Below are positions 1 through 12,561 of a stretch of DNA of 64,000 bases, one piece after another. Origin of the DNA: Chamaelirium japonicum (lineage: Eukaryota; Streptophyta; Magnoliopsida; Liliales; Melanthiaceae); NCBI GenBank assembly GCA_947650365.1, contig CANTAL010000131.1, positions 186,001-250,000 on the forward strand, written 5' to 3'. A program made the position numbers and the translations under genes. How positions within the stretch are numbered: the first letter of the stretch is position 1; each line of letters opens with the position of its first letter. Under the pieces are notes generated by a model. It ran no database searches. It had not been told where the DNA came from and worked only from the letters and a program-made list of their open reading frames with translations.

Positions 1-338
1 ATCCATTCTAATTCATTCGCACGAATGTATCCATTCTAATTCATTCGTACGATCCATTCTAATTCATTCGCACAATCTATTCTAATTCATTCGTACGATC
101 AATTCTAATTCATTAGCACGATCCATTCTAATTCATTCGTACGATCTATTCTATTTCATTCGTACGATCCATTCTTACTCAATCGTATTATCCATTCTAA
201 CTCATTCGCACGAATGAATCCATTCTAATTCATCTTACAATCCATTCTATTTCATTCGTACGATCTATTCTTACTCATTCGTACGATCCATTCTAATTCA
301 TTCGCACGAATGTATCCATTCTAATTCATCTGTATGAT
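1..338 (+). repeat. Satellite block 1, + orientation
   Basis: The array is already in the + orientation at the window start. 28-bp units (CGCACGAATGTATCC) lie near 18-32 and 302-316. The right edge is at TGATCGTACAAATG. Confidence 0.9.
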
Positions 339-364
339 CGTACAAATGAATTAGAATGGATACA
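339..364 (-). repeat. Satellite block 2, single inverted monomer
   Basis: About one monomer is flipped inside + sequence: CGTACAAATGAATTAG then AATGGATACACGATCC back into +. The exit GATACACGATCC recurs at 39268-39279. Confidence 0.85.
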
Positions 365-2762
365 CGATCCATTCTAATTCATTCATACGATCCATTCTAA
401 TTCATTCGTACGATCCATTCTAATTCATTCGCACAATCCATTCTAATTCATTCATACGATCCAATATAATTCATTCATACGATCCATTCTAATTCATTCG
501 CACGAATGTATCCATTCTAATTCATTCGTATGATCCATTCTAATTCATTCATACGATCCATTCTAATTCAGTTGCACGAATATATCAATTCTAATTCATT
601 CGTACGATCCATTCTAATTGCTTCGTACGATCCATTCTAATTCATTCGTACGATCCATTCTAATTCATTCGCACGATCCATTCTAATTCATTCGCACGAA
701 TGTATCCATTCTAATTCATTCGTACGATCCATTCTAATGCATTCGCACGATCCATTCTAATTCATTCATACGATCCATTCTAATTCATTCGCACGATCCA
801 TTCTAATTCATTCATACGATCCAATCTAATTCATTCATACGATCTATTCTAATTCATTCGTAGGATCCATTCTAATTCCTTCGTACGATCCATTCTATTT
901 CATTCGTACGATCCATTCTTACTCAATCGTATGATCCATTCTAATTCATTCGCACGAATGTATCCATTCTAATTCATTCGTACAATCCATTCTAATTCAT
1001 TCGCACGATCCATTCTAATTCATTCATACGATCCATTCTAAATCATTCGTACGATCCATTCTAATTCATTCGCACGATCCATTCTAATTCATTCATACGA
1101 TCCGATCTAATTCATTCATACGATCCATTCTAATTCATTCGCACGATCCATTCTAATTCATTCGCACGATCCATTCTAATTTATTCATACGATCCATTCT
1201 AATTAATTCGCATGATCCATTCTAATTCATTAGTACGATCCATTCGAATTCATTCGTACAATCCATTCTATTTCATTCGTACGATCCATTCTTACTCATT
1301 CGTACGATCGATTCTAATTCATTCGCACGAATGTATCCATTCTAATTCATTCGTACGATCCATTCTAATTCATTCGTACGATCCATTCTAATTCATTCTT
1401 ACAATCATTCGTACAATCCATTCTAATTCATCCGTACAATCCATTCTATTTCATTCGTACGATACATTCTAATTCATTCGTATGATCCATTCTAATTCAT
1501 TCGTACGATCCATTCTAATTCATTCGCACGAATGAATCCATTCTAATTCATTCGTACAATCCATTCTATTTCATTCGTACGATCCATTCTTACTCATTCG
1601 TACGATCCATTCTAATTCATTCGCACAAATATATTCATTCTAATTCATTCGTACGATCCATTCTAATTCATTCGCACGATCCATTCTAATTCATTAGCAC
1701 GTTTGAATCCATTCTATTTCATTCGTACGATCCATTCTTACACATTCGTACGATCCATTCTAATTCATTCGCACGAATGTATCGATTCTAATTCATTCGT
1801 ACGATCCTTTCTAATTCATTCGTACGATCCATTCTAATTCATTCGCACGATCCATTCTAATTCATTCATACGATCCATTCTAATTCATTCTTACAATCAT
1901 TCGTACAATCCATTCTAATTCATTCGTATAATCATTCGCACGATCCATTCGAATTTCTAATTCATTCGTACAATCCATTCTAATTCATTCGCACGATCCA
2001 TTCGAATTCACTCATACGATCCATTCTAATTCATTCATACGATCCATTCTAATTCATTTGCACGAATGTATCCATTCTAATTCATTCATACGATCCATTC
2101 TAATTCATTCAAACGATCCATTCTAATTCATTCGCACGAATGAATCCATTCTAATTCATTCGCACGAATGTATCCACTCTAATTCTTTCATACGATCCAT
2201 TCTAATTCATTCGCACGATCCATTCTAATTCATTCATACGATCCATTCTAATTCATTCATACAATCCATTCTAATTCTTTCACATGATCCATTCTAATTC
2301 ATTCGTACGATCCATTCGAATTCATTCGTACAATCCATTCTATTTCATTCGTACGATCCATTCTTACTCATTCGTACATCCATTCTAATTCATTCGCACG
2401 AATGTATCCATTCGAATTCATTCGTACGATCCATTCTAATTCATTCGTACGATCCATTCTAATTCATTCGTATGATCCATTCTAATTCATTCATACGATC
2501 CATTCTAATTCATTCTTACAATCTATTCTAATTCTTTCACACGATCCATTCTAATTCATTCGTACGATCCATTCTAATTCATTCGTACGATCTATTCTAA
2601 TTCATTTGCACGAATTTATCCATTCTAATTCATTCGTACGATCCATTCTAATTCATTCTCACGATCCATTCTAATTCATTCGCACGAATGTATCCATTAT
2701 AATTCATTCGTACGATATATTCTAATTCATTCGTACGATCCATTCGAATTCACTAGAACGAT
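365..2762 (+). repeat. Satellite block 3, + orientation
   Basis: 2.4 kb of + monomers with 28-bp units at intervals. It includes one 235-type higher-order unit (2166-2399). The right edge is CACTAGAACGATCGTACG, a member of a recurring junction family. Confidence 0.92.
2166..2399 (+). repeat. Higher-order unit, 234 bp (10 monomers)
   Basis: From one GAATGTATCC to the next. The order is GCACG, ATACG, ATACAA, CTTTCACATG, two plain units, TATTTC, TTACTC, 28-mer. It is one base shorter than the usual 235 because a G is missing in CGTACATCC near 2376. Confidence 0.8.
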
Positions 2763-4255
2763 CGTACGAATTAATTAGAATGGATCGTGTGAATGAATTT
2801 GAATGGATCGTGCGAATGAATTAGAATGGATCGTACGAATGAATTAGAATGGATAGTACGAATGAATTAGAATGGATCGTACGAATGAATTAGAATGGTT
2901 ACATTCATGTGAATGAATTAGAATGGATCGTACGAATGAGTAAGAATGGATCGCACGAATGAAATAGAATGGATTGTACGAATGAATTAGAATGAATTCA
3001 ATCGTGCGAATGAATTAGAATGGATCGTGCGAATGAATTAGTATGGATCGTACGAATGAATTAGAATGGATACATTCGTGCGAATGAATTAGAATGGATC
3101 GTACGAATGAGTAAGAATGGATCGTACGAATGAAATAGAATGGATTGTACGAATGAATTAGAATGGATTCATTCGTGCGAATGAATTAGAATGGATCGTG
3201 CGAATAAATTAGAATGGATTGTACGAATGAATTAGAATGGATCGTACGAATGAATTAGAATGGATCGTACGAATGAAATAGAATGGATTGTACGAATGAA
3301 TTAGAATGGATTGTACGAATAAATTAGAATAGATCGTGCGAATGAATTAGAATGGATCGTACGAATGAGTAAGAATGGATCTTACGAATGAAATAGAATG
3401 GATTGTACGAATGAATTAGAATGGATCGTACGAATAAATTAGAATGGATCGTGTGGAAGAATTAGAATGGATTGTATGAATGAATTAGAATGGATCATAT
3501 GAATGAATTAGAATGGATCGTGTGAATGAATTAGAATGGATTGTGCGATTGAATTAGAATGGATCGTATGAATGAATTAGAATAGATTGTATGAATGAAT
3601 TAGAATGGATACATTCGTGCGAATGAATTAGAATGGATCATACGAATGAGTAAGAATGGATTGTACGAATGAAATAGAATGGATTGTACGAATGAATTAG
3701 ATTGGATTCATTCGTGCGAATGAATTAGAAAGGATTGTATGAATGAATTAGATTGGATCGTACAAATGAATTAGAATGGATCGTACGAAGGAATTAGAAT
3801 GGATCGTACGAAGGAATTAGAATGGATCATACAAATGAAATAGAATGGATCGTACGAAGGAATTAGAATGGATCGTACGAAGGAATTAGAATGGATCGTA
3901 CTTATGAATTAGAATGGATCGTACAAATGAATTAGAATGGATACATTCGTGCAAAAGAATTAGAATGGATTGTATGAATGAATTAGAATGGATCGTGCAA
4001 ATGAATTCGAATGGATCGTGCGAATGAATTAGAATGGATCGTACGAATGAATTAGAATAGATTGTGCGAATGAATTAGAATGGATCATACGAATGAATTA
4101 GAATGGATACATTCGTGCATATGAAATAGAATGGATCGTATGAATGAATTAGATTGGATCGTATGAATGAATTAGAATGGATCGTGCGAATGAATTAGAA
4201 TGGATCGTACGAATGAATTAGAATGGATCGTATGAATGAATTAGAATGGATCGTG
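2763..4255 (-). repeat. Satellite block 4, - orientation
   Basis: 1.5 kb of - monomers (GAATTAGAATGGATCGTACG). The 28-bp variant appears as GGATACATTCGTGCG near 3068 and 3608. The left edge GATCGTACGAATTAATTAG is the recurring junction. The right edge GGATCGTGTATCCATTC lacks the full palindrome. Confidence 0.92.
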
Positions 4256-4517
4256 TATCCATTCTAATTCATTCGTACGATCCATTCTAATTCATAAGTA
4301 CAATCCATTCTAATTCATTCATACGATCCATTCTAATTCATTTGCACGAAAATATCCATTCTAATTCATTCATACGATCCATTCTAATTCCTTCGTACGA
4401 TCCATTCTAATTCCTTCGTACGATCCATTCTATTTCATTCGTATGATCCATTCTAATTCCTTCGTACGATCCATTCTTATTCATTCCCATGAATGTATCC
4501 ATTCTAATTCATACGTA
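4256..4517 (+). repeat. Satellite block 5, + orientation
   Basis: Carries the ATAAGTAC marker (about 4294) and TTTGCACGAAAATATCC, then the CCCATGAATG marker 28-mer at 4486-4496. The right edge CATACGTACGTAATGAAT is centred on an ACGTACGT palindrome. Confidence 0.88.
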
Positions 4518-4826
4518 CGTAATGAATTAGAATGGAACGTACGAATGAATTACAATAGATAGTGCGAATGAATTAGAATGGATCGTACGAATGAATTAGA
4601 ATGGAGAAATTCGTGCGAATAAATTAGAATGGATTGTATGAATGAAGTAGATTGGATCGTATAAATGAATTAGAATGGATCGTACGTATGAATTAGAATT
4701 GATATATTCATGGGAATGAATAAGAATGGATCGTACGAAGGAATTAGAATGGATCATACGAATGAAATAGAATGCATCATACGAAGGAATTAGAATGGAT
4801 CGTACGAAGGAACTAGAATGGATCGT
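4518..4826 (-). repeat. Satellite block 6, - orientation
   Basis: Carries the TTCATGGGAATG marker at 4706-4717, the reverse complement of the marker in block 5. The right edge is the exact palindrome GGATCGTACGATCC at 4820-4833. Confidence 0.9.
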
Positions 4827-5243
4827 ACGATCCATTCGAAAACATTCTTACGATCCATTCTATTTCTAATTCTTTCACACGATCCATTCTAATTCATTCG
4901 TACGATCCATTTTAATTCATTCGTACGATCTATTCTAATTCATTTGAAAGATCAATTCTAATTCATTAGCACGATCCATTCTAATTCATTCGTACGATCT
5001 ATTCTATTTCATTCGTACGATCCATTCTTACTCAATCGTATGTTCCATTCTAATTCATTCGCACGAATGTATCGTACGATCCATTCAAATTCATTCGCAC
5101 GATCCCTTCTAATTCATTCATACGATCCATTCTAATTCATTCGTACGATCCATTCTAATTCATTCGTACGACCCATTCTAATTCTTTCGCACGATCCATT
5201 CTAATTCATTCGTACGATCTATTCTTACTCATTCGTACGATCC
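4791..5243. repeat. Tandem duplication, copy 1 (453 bp)
   Basis: Copy 1 of a direct tandem duplication with period 453 bp. It starts at TAGAATGGATCGTACGAAGG, crosses the - to + palindrome and ends at ATTCGTACGATCC. I saw no mismatch with copy 2 when comparing line by line. Confidence 0.9.
4827..5243 (+). repeat. Satellite block 7, + orientation
   Basis: Contains several private variants (GAAAACATTCTTACG, CATTTGAAAGATCAATTC, TGTATCGTACGATCC) that are repeated exactly in block 9. The right edge is the duplication joint GATCC/TAGAATGG, with no palindrome. Confidence 0.92.
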
Positions 5244-5279
5244 TAGAATGGATCGTACGAAGGAACTAGAATGGATCGT
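5244..5279 (-). repeat. Satellite block 8, short - segment
   Basis: 36 bp of - sequence that exists only because the 453-bp duplication carried along the last part of block 6. It ends in GGATCGTACGATCC (5273-5286). Confidence 0.9.
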
Positions 5280-5696
5280 ACGATCCATTCGAAAACATTC
5301 TTACGATCCATTCTATTTCTAATTCTTTCACACGATCCATTCTAATTCATTCGTACGATCCATTTTAATTCATTCGTACGATCTATTCTAATTCATTTGA
5401 AAGATCAATTCTAATTCATTAGCACGATCCATTCTAATTCATTCGTACGATCTATTCTATTTCATTCGTACGATCCATTCTTACTCAATCGTATGTTCCA
5501 TTCTAATTCATTCGCACGAATGTATCGTACGATCCATTCAAATTCATTCGCACGATCCCTTCTAATTCATTCATACGATCCATTCTAATTCATTCGTACG
5601 ATCCATTCTAATTCATTCGTACGACCCATTCTAATTCTTTCGCACGATCCATTCTAATTCATTCGTACGATCTATTCTTACTCATTCGTACGATCC
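5244..5696. repeat. Tandem duplication, copy 2 (453 bp)
   Basis: Copy 2, directly abutting copy 1. The exact match over 453 bp, inside an array where ordinary neighbours differ every 10-20 bases, means the event is very recent or is an assembly artefact. Confidence 0.9.
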
Positions 5697-5781
5697 ATTC
5701 TAATTCCTTCGTACGATCCATTCTAATTCCTTCGTACGATCCATTATAATTCCTTTGTACGACCCATTATATTTCATTCGT
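5280..5781 (+). repeat. Satellite block 9, + orientation
   Basis: Second copy of block 7 up to 5696, then CCTTCG-rich units and the CGACCCATTATATTTC marker (about 5760-5775). The right edge CATTCGTATGAATG is a one-base variant of the + to - palindrome. Confidence 0.9.
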
Positions 5782-5934
5782 ATGAATGAATTAGAATAGA
5801 TTGTGCGAATGAATTAAAATGGATCGTACGAATGAATTAGAATGGATACATTCGTGCGAATGAATTAGAATGGATCGTCTGAATGAATTAGATTGGATCG
5901 TATTAACGAATTAGAATGGATCGTACGATCCATT
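5782..5934 (-). repeat. Satellite block 10, - orientation
   Basis: About 6.5 monomers including a GGATACATTCGTGCG 28-mer at 5844. The right edge is the exact GGATCGTACGATCC palindrome centred at 5934/5935. Confidence 0.9.
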
Positions 5935-6806
5935 CTAATTCATTCGCACGATCCATTCTAATTCATTCATACGATCCATTCTAATTCATTCGTACGATCC
6001 ATTCTAATTCATTCCATTCTAATTCATTCGTACGATCCATTCTAATTCATTCGTACAATCCATTCTATTTCATTCGTACGATCCATTCTTACTCATTCAT
6101 ATGATCCATTCTAATTCATTCGCACGATCCATTCTAATTCATTCATACGATCCATTCTAATTCATTCATACAATCCATTCTAATTCTTTCACACGATCCA
6201 TTCTAATTCATTCATACGTTCCATTCTAATTCATTAGCACGATCCATTCTAATTCATTCATACGATCCATACTAATTCATTCGTACGATCCATTCTAATT
6301 CATTCACATGATCCATTCTAATTCATTCATACGATCCAATCTAACTCACTCATACGATCCATTCTAATTCATTCGTATGATCCATTCTAATTCCTTCGTA
6401 CGATCCAGTCTATTTCATTCGTATGATCCATTCTTACTCATTCGTATGATCCATTCTAATTCATTCGCACGAATGTATCCATTCTAATTCATTCGTACGA
6501 TCCTTTCTAATTCATTCGCACGATCCATTCTAATTCATTCATACGATCCATTCTAATTAATTCATACAATCCATTCTAATTCTTTCACACGATCCAATCT
6601 AATTCATTCGTACGATCCATTCTAATTCATTCGTACAATCCATTCTATTTCATTCGTACGATCCATTCTTACTCATTCGTACGATCCATTCTAATTCATT
6701 CGCACGAATGTATCCACTCTAATTCATTCGTACGATCCATTCTAATTCATTCGCACGATCCATTCTAATTCATTCATACGATCCATTCTAATTCATTCGT
6801 ACGATC
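5935..6806 (+). repeat. Satellite block 11, + orientation
   Basis: Contains a 23+ joint with a truncated monomer (ATTCATTCCATTC near 6010) and a full 235-bp higher-order unit (6471-6705). The right edge CGATCATTAGAATGG is abrupt. Confidence 0.9.
6471..6705 (+). repeat. Higher-order unit, 235 bp, + strand
   Basis: Between two 28-mers (GAATGTATCC at 6471, GAATGTATCCACTC at 6706): GTACG, GCACG, ATACG, ATACAA, CTTTCACACG, GTACG, GTACAA, TATTTC, TTACTC, 28-mer. The order is the exact reverse complement of the - strand units at 23584 and 25359. Confidence 0.85.
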
Positions 6807-9069
6807 ATTAGAATGGATCATACGAATGAAATATAATGGGTCGTACAAAGGAATTAGAATGGATCGTACGAAGGAATTAGAATGGATCGTACGAATGAAT
6901 TAGAATGGATATATTCGTGCGAATGAATTAGAATGGATCGTACGAATGAGTAAGAATGGATCGTACGAATGAAATAGAATGGATCGTACGAATGAATTAG
7001 AATGGATCGTGCGAATGAATTAGAATGGATCGTACGAATAAATTAGAATAGATTGTGCGAATGAATTAGAATGGATCGTACGAATGAATTAGAATGGATC
7101 GTACGAATGAATTAGAATGGATCGTATAAATGAATTAGAATGGATCGTGCGAATAAATTAGAATGGATCGTACGAATGAATTAGCATGGATCGTGCTAGT
7201 GAATTAGAATGGAACGTACGAATGAATTAGAATGGATCGTGTGAAAGAATTAGAATGGATTGTATTAATGAATTAGAATGGATCGTATGAATGAATTAGA
7301 AAGGATCGTGCGAATGAATTAGAATGGATCATACGAATGAATTAGAATGGATCGTATGAATGAATTAGAATGGATCGTACGAATGAATTAGAATGGATCG
7401 TATGAATGAATTAGAATGGATCGTATGAATGAATTAGAATGGATCGTACGAATGAATTAGAATGGATCGTATGAATGAATTAGATTGGATCGTATGAATG
7501 AATTAGAATGGATCGTGCGAATGAATTAGAATGGATCGTGTGAAAGAATTAGAATGGATTGTATGAATGAATTAGAATGGATCGTATGAATGAATTAGAA
7601 TGGATCATGATAATGAATTAGAATGGATCGTATGAATGAATTAGAATGGATCGTACGAATGAATTAGAATGGATCGTATGAATGAATTAGAATGGATCGT
7701 ATGAGTAAATTCGAATGGATCGTGCGAATGATTTAGACTGGATTGTACGAATGAATTAGAATGGATCGTATGAATGAATTAGAATAGATCGTGTGAATGA
7801 ATAAGAATGGATCGTACGAAGGAATTAGAATGGATCGTACGAAGGAATTAGAATGGATACATTCGTGCGAATGAATGAGAATGTATCGTACGAATGAGTA
7901 AGAATGGATCGTACGAATGAATTAGAATGGATCGTACGAATGAATTAGAATGGATCGTACGAAGGAATTAGAATAGATTGTGCGAATGAATTAGAATGGA
8001 TCGTGCGAATGAATTAGAATGGATCGTATTAATGAATTAGAATAGATCGTGCGAATAAATTAGAATGAATCGTACGAATAAGTAAGAATGGATCGTGTGA
8101 ATGAATTAGAATGGATCATACGAATGAATTAGAATGGATCGTATGAATGAATTAGAATGGATCGTGCGAATGAATTAGAATGGATCGTACGAATGAATTA
8201 GAATAGATTGTACGAATGAATTAGAATGGATCGTACGAATGAATTAGAATGGAAACATTCGTGCGAATGAATTAGAATGGATCGTATGAATGAATTAGAA
8301 TGGGTCGTATGAGTAAATTCGAATGGATCGTGCGAATGAATTAGAATGGATTGTACGAATGAATTAGAATGGATCGTACGAATGAATTAGAATGGATATA
8401 TTCGTGCGAATGAATTAGAATGGATCATACGTTTGAGTAAGAATGGATCGTACGAATGAAATAGAATAGATCGTACGAAGGAATTAGAATGGATCATACG
8501 AATGAATTAGAATGGATCGTATGAATGAATTAGATTGGATCGTATGAATGAATTTGAATGGATCGTGCGAATGAATTAGAATGGATCGTACGAATGAATT
8601 AGAATTGATCGTATGAATGAATTAGAGTTGATACATTCGTGCGAATGAATTAGAATGGATCGTACGAATGAATTAGAATAGATCATACGAATGAATTAGA
8701 ATGGATTGTATGAATGAATTAGAATAGATCGAACGAATGAATTAGAATGGATCGTACGAAGGAATTAGAATGGATACATTCATGCGAATGAATTAGAATG
8801 GATCATACGAATGAATTAGAATAGATCGTACGAATGAATTAGAATAGATCGTACGAATGAATTAGAATGGATACATTCGTGCAAATGAATTAGAATGGAT
8901 CGTATGAATGAGTAAGAATGGATCGTAAGAATGAAATAGAATGGATTGTACGAATGAATTAGAATGGATCGTACGAATGAATTAGAATGGATACATTCGT
9001 GCGAATGAATTAGAATGGATCATACGAATGAATTAGAATGGATCGTGTGAATGAATTAGAATGGATCGT
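6807..9069 (-). repeat. Satellite block 12, - orientation
   Basis: 2.3 kb of - monomers. It opens with the AATATAATGGGTCGTACAAAGG marker (6829-6850), reverse complement of the one in block 9. 28-mers occur near 6907, 7856, 8251 and 8394. The right edge is GGATCGTACGATCC. Confidence 0.92.
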
Positions 9070-9144
9070 ACGATCCATTCTATTTCATTCGTATGATCCA
9101 TTCAATTTCATTCGTACGATCCATTCTAATTAATTCGTACGATC
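9070..9144 (+). repeat. Satellite block 13, short + segment
   Basis: About three + monomers (TATTTC type) between a palindromic left edge and an irregular right edge CGATCATGCTAGAGAATTAG. Confidence 0.88.
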
Positions 9145-9583
9145 ATGCTAGAGAATTAGAATGGATCGTACGAATGAATTAGAATAGATTGTACGAATGA
9201 ATTAGAATGGATCGTACGAATGAGTAAGAATGGATCGTACGAATGAAATAGAATGGATTGTACGAATGAATTAGAATGGATCGTACGAATGAATTAGAAT
9301 GGATCGTATAAGTGAATTCGAATGGATCGTGCGAATGAATTAGAATGGATTATACGAATGAATTAGAATGGATCGTATGTGCTAATGAATTAGAATGGAT
9401 TATATGAATGAAATAGAATGGATTGTATGAATTAGAATGGATCGTACGAATGAATTAGAATGGATCGTACGAATGAATTAGAATGGAATGTACGAATGAA
9501 TTAGAATGGATCGTATGAAAGAATTAGAATGGATTGTATGATTGAATTAGAATGGATCGTATGAATGAATTAGAATGGATCGT
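9145..9583 (-). repeat. Satellite block 14, - orientation
   Basis: Mostly 23-mers with a shortened monomer (TTGTATGAATTAG near 9423). The right edge GGATCGTGCGATCC differs from the palindrome by one base. Confidence 0.88.
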
Positions 9584-10283
9584 GCGATCCATTTTAATTT
9601 ATTCGCACGATCCATTCTAATTCATTCATACGATCCAATCTAATTCATTCATACGATCCATTCTAATTCATTCGCACGAATGTATCCATTCTAATTCATT
9701 CGTACGATCCATTCTAATTCATTCGCACAATCTATTCTAATTCATTCGTACGATCCATTCTAATTCATTCGCATGATCCATTCTAATTCATTCGCACAAT
9801 CTATTCTAATTCATTCGTATGGTCCATTCTAATTCATTCGCACGATCCATTCTAATTCATTCGCACGAATGTATCCATTCTAATTCATTCGTACGATCCA
9901 TTCTAATTCCTTCGTACGTACGATCCATTCTAATTGCTTCGTACGATCCATTCTAATTCATTCGCACGAATGCATCCATTCTAATTCATTCGTACGATCC
10001 GTTCTAATTTCTTCGTACGATCTATTCTAATTCCTTCGTATGTACAATCCATTCTAATTCCTTCGTACGATCTATTCTAATTCATTCACACGAATGTATC
10101 CATTCTAATTCATTCCTACGATCCATTCTAATTCCTTCACACGATCCATTCTAATTCATTCGTACGATCTATTCTAATTCATTCGCACGAATGTATCCAC
10201 TCTAATTCATTCATACGATCCATTCTAATTTATTCGCATGATCCATTCGAATTCACTCATACGATCCATTCTAATTCATTCGT
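9584..10283 (+). repeat. Tandem segment, copy 1 (about 700 bp)
   Basis: Anchors GATCCAATC at 9632 and at 10332 are 700 bp apart. The following run of units (GCACAAT pairs, 28-mer, CCTTCGTACGTACG) is in the same order in both copies. The period becomes 723 by the end, one extra monomer. Outer limits are approximate. Confidence 0.75.
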
Positions 10284-11000
10284 ACGATCCATTCTAGATC
10301 ATTCGCACGATCCATTCTAATTCATTCATACGATCCAATCTAATTCATTCATACGATCCATTCTAGTTCATTCGCACGAATGTATCCATTCTAATTCATT
10401 TGTACGATCCATTCTAATTCATTCGCACAATCTATTCTAATTCATTCGTACGATCCATTCTTAATCATTCGCACGATCCATTCTAATTCATTCGCACAAT
10501 CTATTCTAATTCATTCGTACGATCCATTCTAATTCATTCGCACGATCCATTCTAATTCATTCGCACGAATGTATCCATTTTAATTCATTCGTACGGTCCA
10601 TTCTAATTCCTTCGTACGATCCATTCTAATTCCTTCGTACGTACGATCCATTGTAATTCCTTCGTACGATCCATTCTAATTCATTCGCACGAATGTATCC
10701 ATTCTAATTCATTCGTACGATCCATTCTAATTCCTTCGTACGATCCATTCTAATTCCTTCGTACGTACGATCTATTCTAATTCCTTCGTACGATCCATTC
10801 TAATTCATTCGCACGAATGTATCCATTCTAATTCATTCCTACGATCCATTCTAATTCTTTCGCATGATCCATTCTAATTCATTTGTACGATCCATTCTAA
10901 TTCATTCGCACGAATGTATCCACTCTAATTCATTCATACGATCCATTCTAATTCATTCGCACGATCCATTCGAATTCACTAATACGATCCATTCTAATTT
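10284..11000 (+). repeat. Tandem segment, copy 2 (about 720 bp)
   Basis: Second copy. It ends in TATCCACTC (10917) and GAATTCACTAATACG, matching TATCCACTC (10194) and GAATTCACTCATACG of copy 1. Confidence 0.72.
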
Positions 11001-11320
11001 GATCGTACGAATGAATTAGAATGGATCGTATGAATGAATTAGAATGGATCGTATGAATGATTTAGAATGGATCGTGCGAATGAATTAGAATGGATTGTAC
11101 GAATGAATTAGAATGGATCGTATGAATGAATTAGAATGGATCGTATGAATGAATTAGATTGGATCGTATTAATGAATTAGAATGGGTCGTACGAATGAAT
11201 TAGAATGGATCGCATGAATTACAATGGATCGTACGAAGGAATTAGAATGGATACATTCATGCGAATGAATTAGAATGGATCGTACGAATGAATTTGAATG
11301 GATCGTACGAATGAATTAGA
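11001..11320 (-). repeat. Satellite block 16, - orientation
   Basis: About 14 monomers. A shortened unit CGCATGAATTAC is near 11210. The right edge GAATTAGATCTAATTC is a perfect 16-bp palindrome centred in GATC (11320/11321). Confidence 0.9.
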
Positions 11321-11510
11321 TCTAATTCATTCATACAATCCATTCTAATTCTTTTACACGATCCATTCTAATTCATTCGTACGATCCATTCTAATTCATT
11401 CGTACGATCTATTCTAATTCATATGCACGAATGTATCCATTCTAATTCATTCGTACGATCCATTCTAATTCATTCTAATTCATTCGTACGATCCATTCTA
11501 ATTCATTCGT
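11321..11510 (+). repeat. Satellite block 17, + orientation
   Basis: About 8 monomers with one incomplete unit (CATTCTAATTCATTCTAATTC near 11461). The right edge CATTCGTACGAATG is the exact + to - palindrome. Confidence 0.9.
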
Positions 11511-12561
11511 ACGAATGGATTGTACGAATGAATTAGAATGGATTCATTCGTGCGAATGAATTAGAATGGATCGTGCTAATGAATTAGAATTGATCTTACG
11601 AATGAATTAGAATAGATTGTGCGTTAGAATAGATTGTGCGAATGAATTAGAATGGATCGTACGACGGAATTAGAATGGATCGTACGAATGAATTAGAATG
11701 GATACATTCGTGCGAATGAATTAGAATGGATCGTATGAATGAATTAGATTGGTTTCTATGAATGAATTAGAATGGATCGTACGTATGAATTAGAATGGAT
11801 ACATTCATGGGAATGAATTAGAATGGATCGTACAAAGGAATTAGAATGGATCATACGAATGAAATATGATGGGTCGTACAAAGGAATTAGAATGGATCGT
11901 ACGAAGCAATTAGAATGGATCGTACGAAGGAATTAGAATGGATCATACGAATGAATTAGAATGGGTACATTCGTGCGAATGAATTAGAATGGATCGTATG
12001 AATTAGTAAGAATGGATCGTACGAATGAAATAGAATAGATCGTACGAATGAATTAGAATGGATCGTGCGAATGAATTAGAATGGATCCTACGAATGAATT
12101 AGAATAGATCGTGCGAATGAATTAGAATGGATCGTACGAATGAATTAGAATGGATCGTACGAATGAATTAGAATGGATCGTATGAATGAATTAGAATGGA
12201 TCGTGCGAATGAATTAGAATGGATCGTACGAATGAATTAGCAAGGATCGTGCTAATGAATTAGAATGGAACGTACGAATGAATTAGAATGGATCGTGTGA
12301 AAGAATTAGACTGGATTGTTTGAATGAATTAGAATGGATCATATGAATGAATTAGAATGGATTGTGCGAATGAGTAAGAATGGATCGTACAAATGAAATA
12401 TAATGGATTGTACGAATGAATTAGAATGGATCGTACAAAGGAATTAGAATGGATCATACGAATGAAATATAATAGGTCGTACAAAGGAATTAGAATGGAT
12501 CATACGAAGGAATTAGAATGGATCGTACGAAGGAATTAGAATGAATCGTATGAATGAATTA

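Larger units (their letters stand above)
9584..11000 (+). repeat. Satellite block 15, + orientation
   Basis: 1.4 kb made largely of two tandem copies of a 700-bp segment. It is rich in CCTTCG units and doubled GTACGTACG joints (9915, 10637, 10761). The right edge is CTAATTTGATCGTACG. Confidence 0.9.

Noticed and set aside
4596..4835. Open reading frame of 79 codons on the - strand
   Set aside because: It consists only of satellite units with the same IHSNSFVRSILIHS-type peptide as the other frames. It has no start context, no domain and no change in base composition, and its openness follows from the 23-bp period with TATTTC variants.
4791..5696. Assembly artefact as sole explanation for all duplications
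   Set aside because: It is possible for the perfect 453-bp pair, but the larger copies differ by substitutions and whole-monomer gains, which an assembler would not invent.
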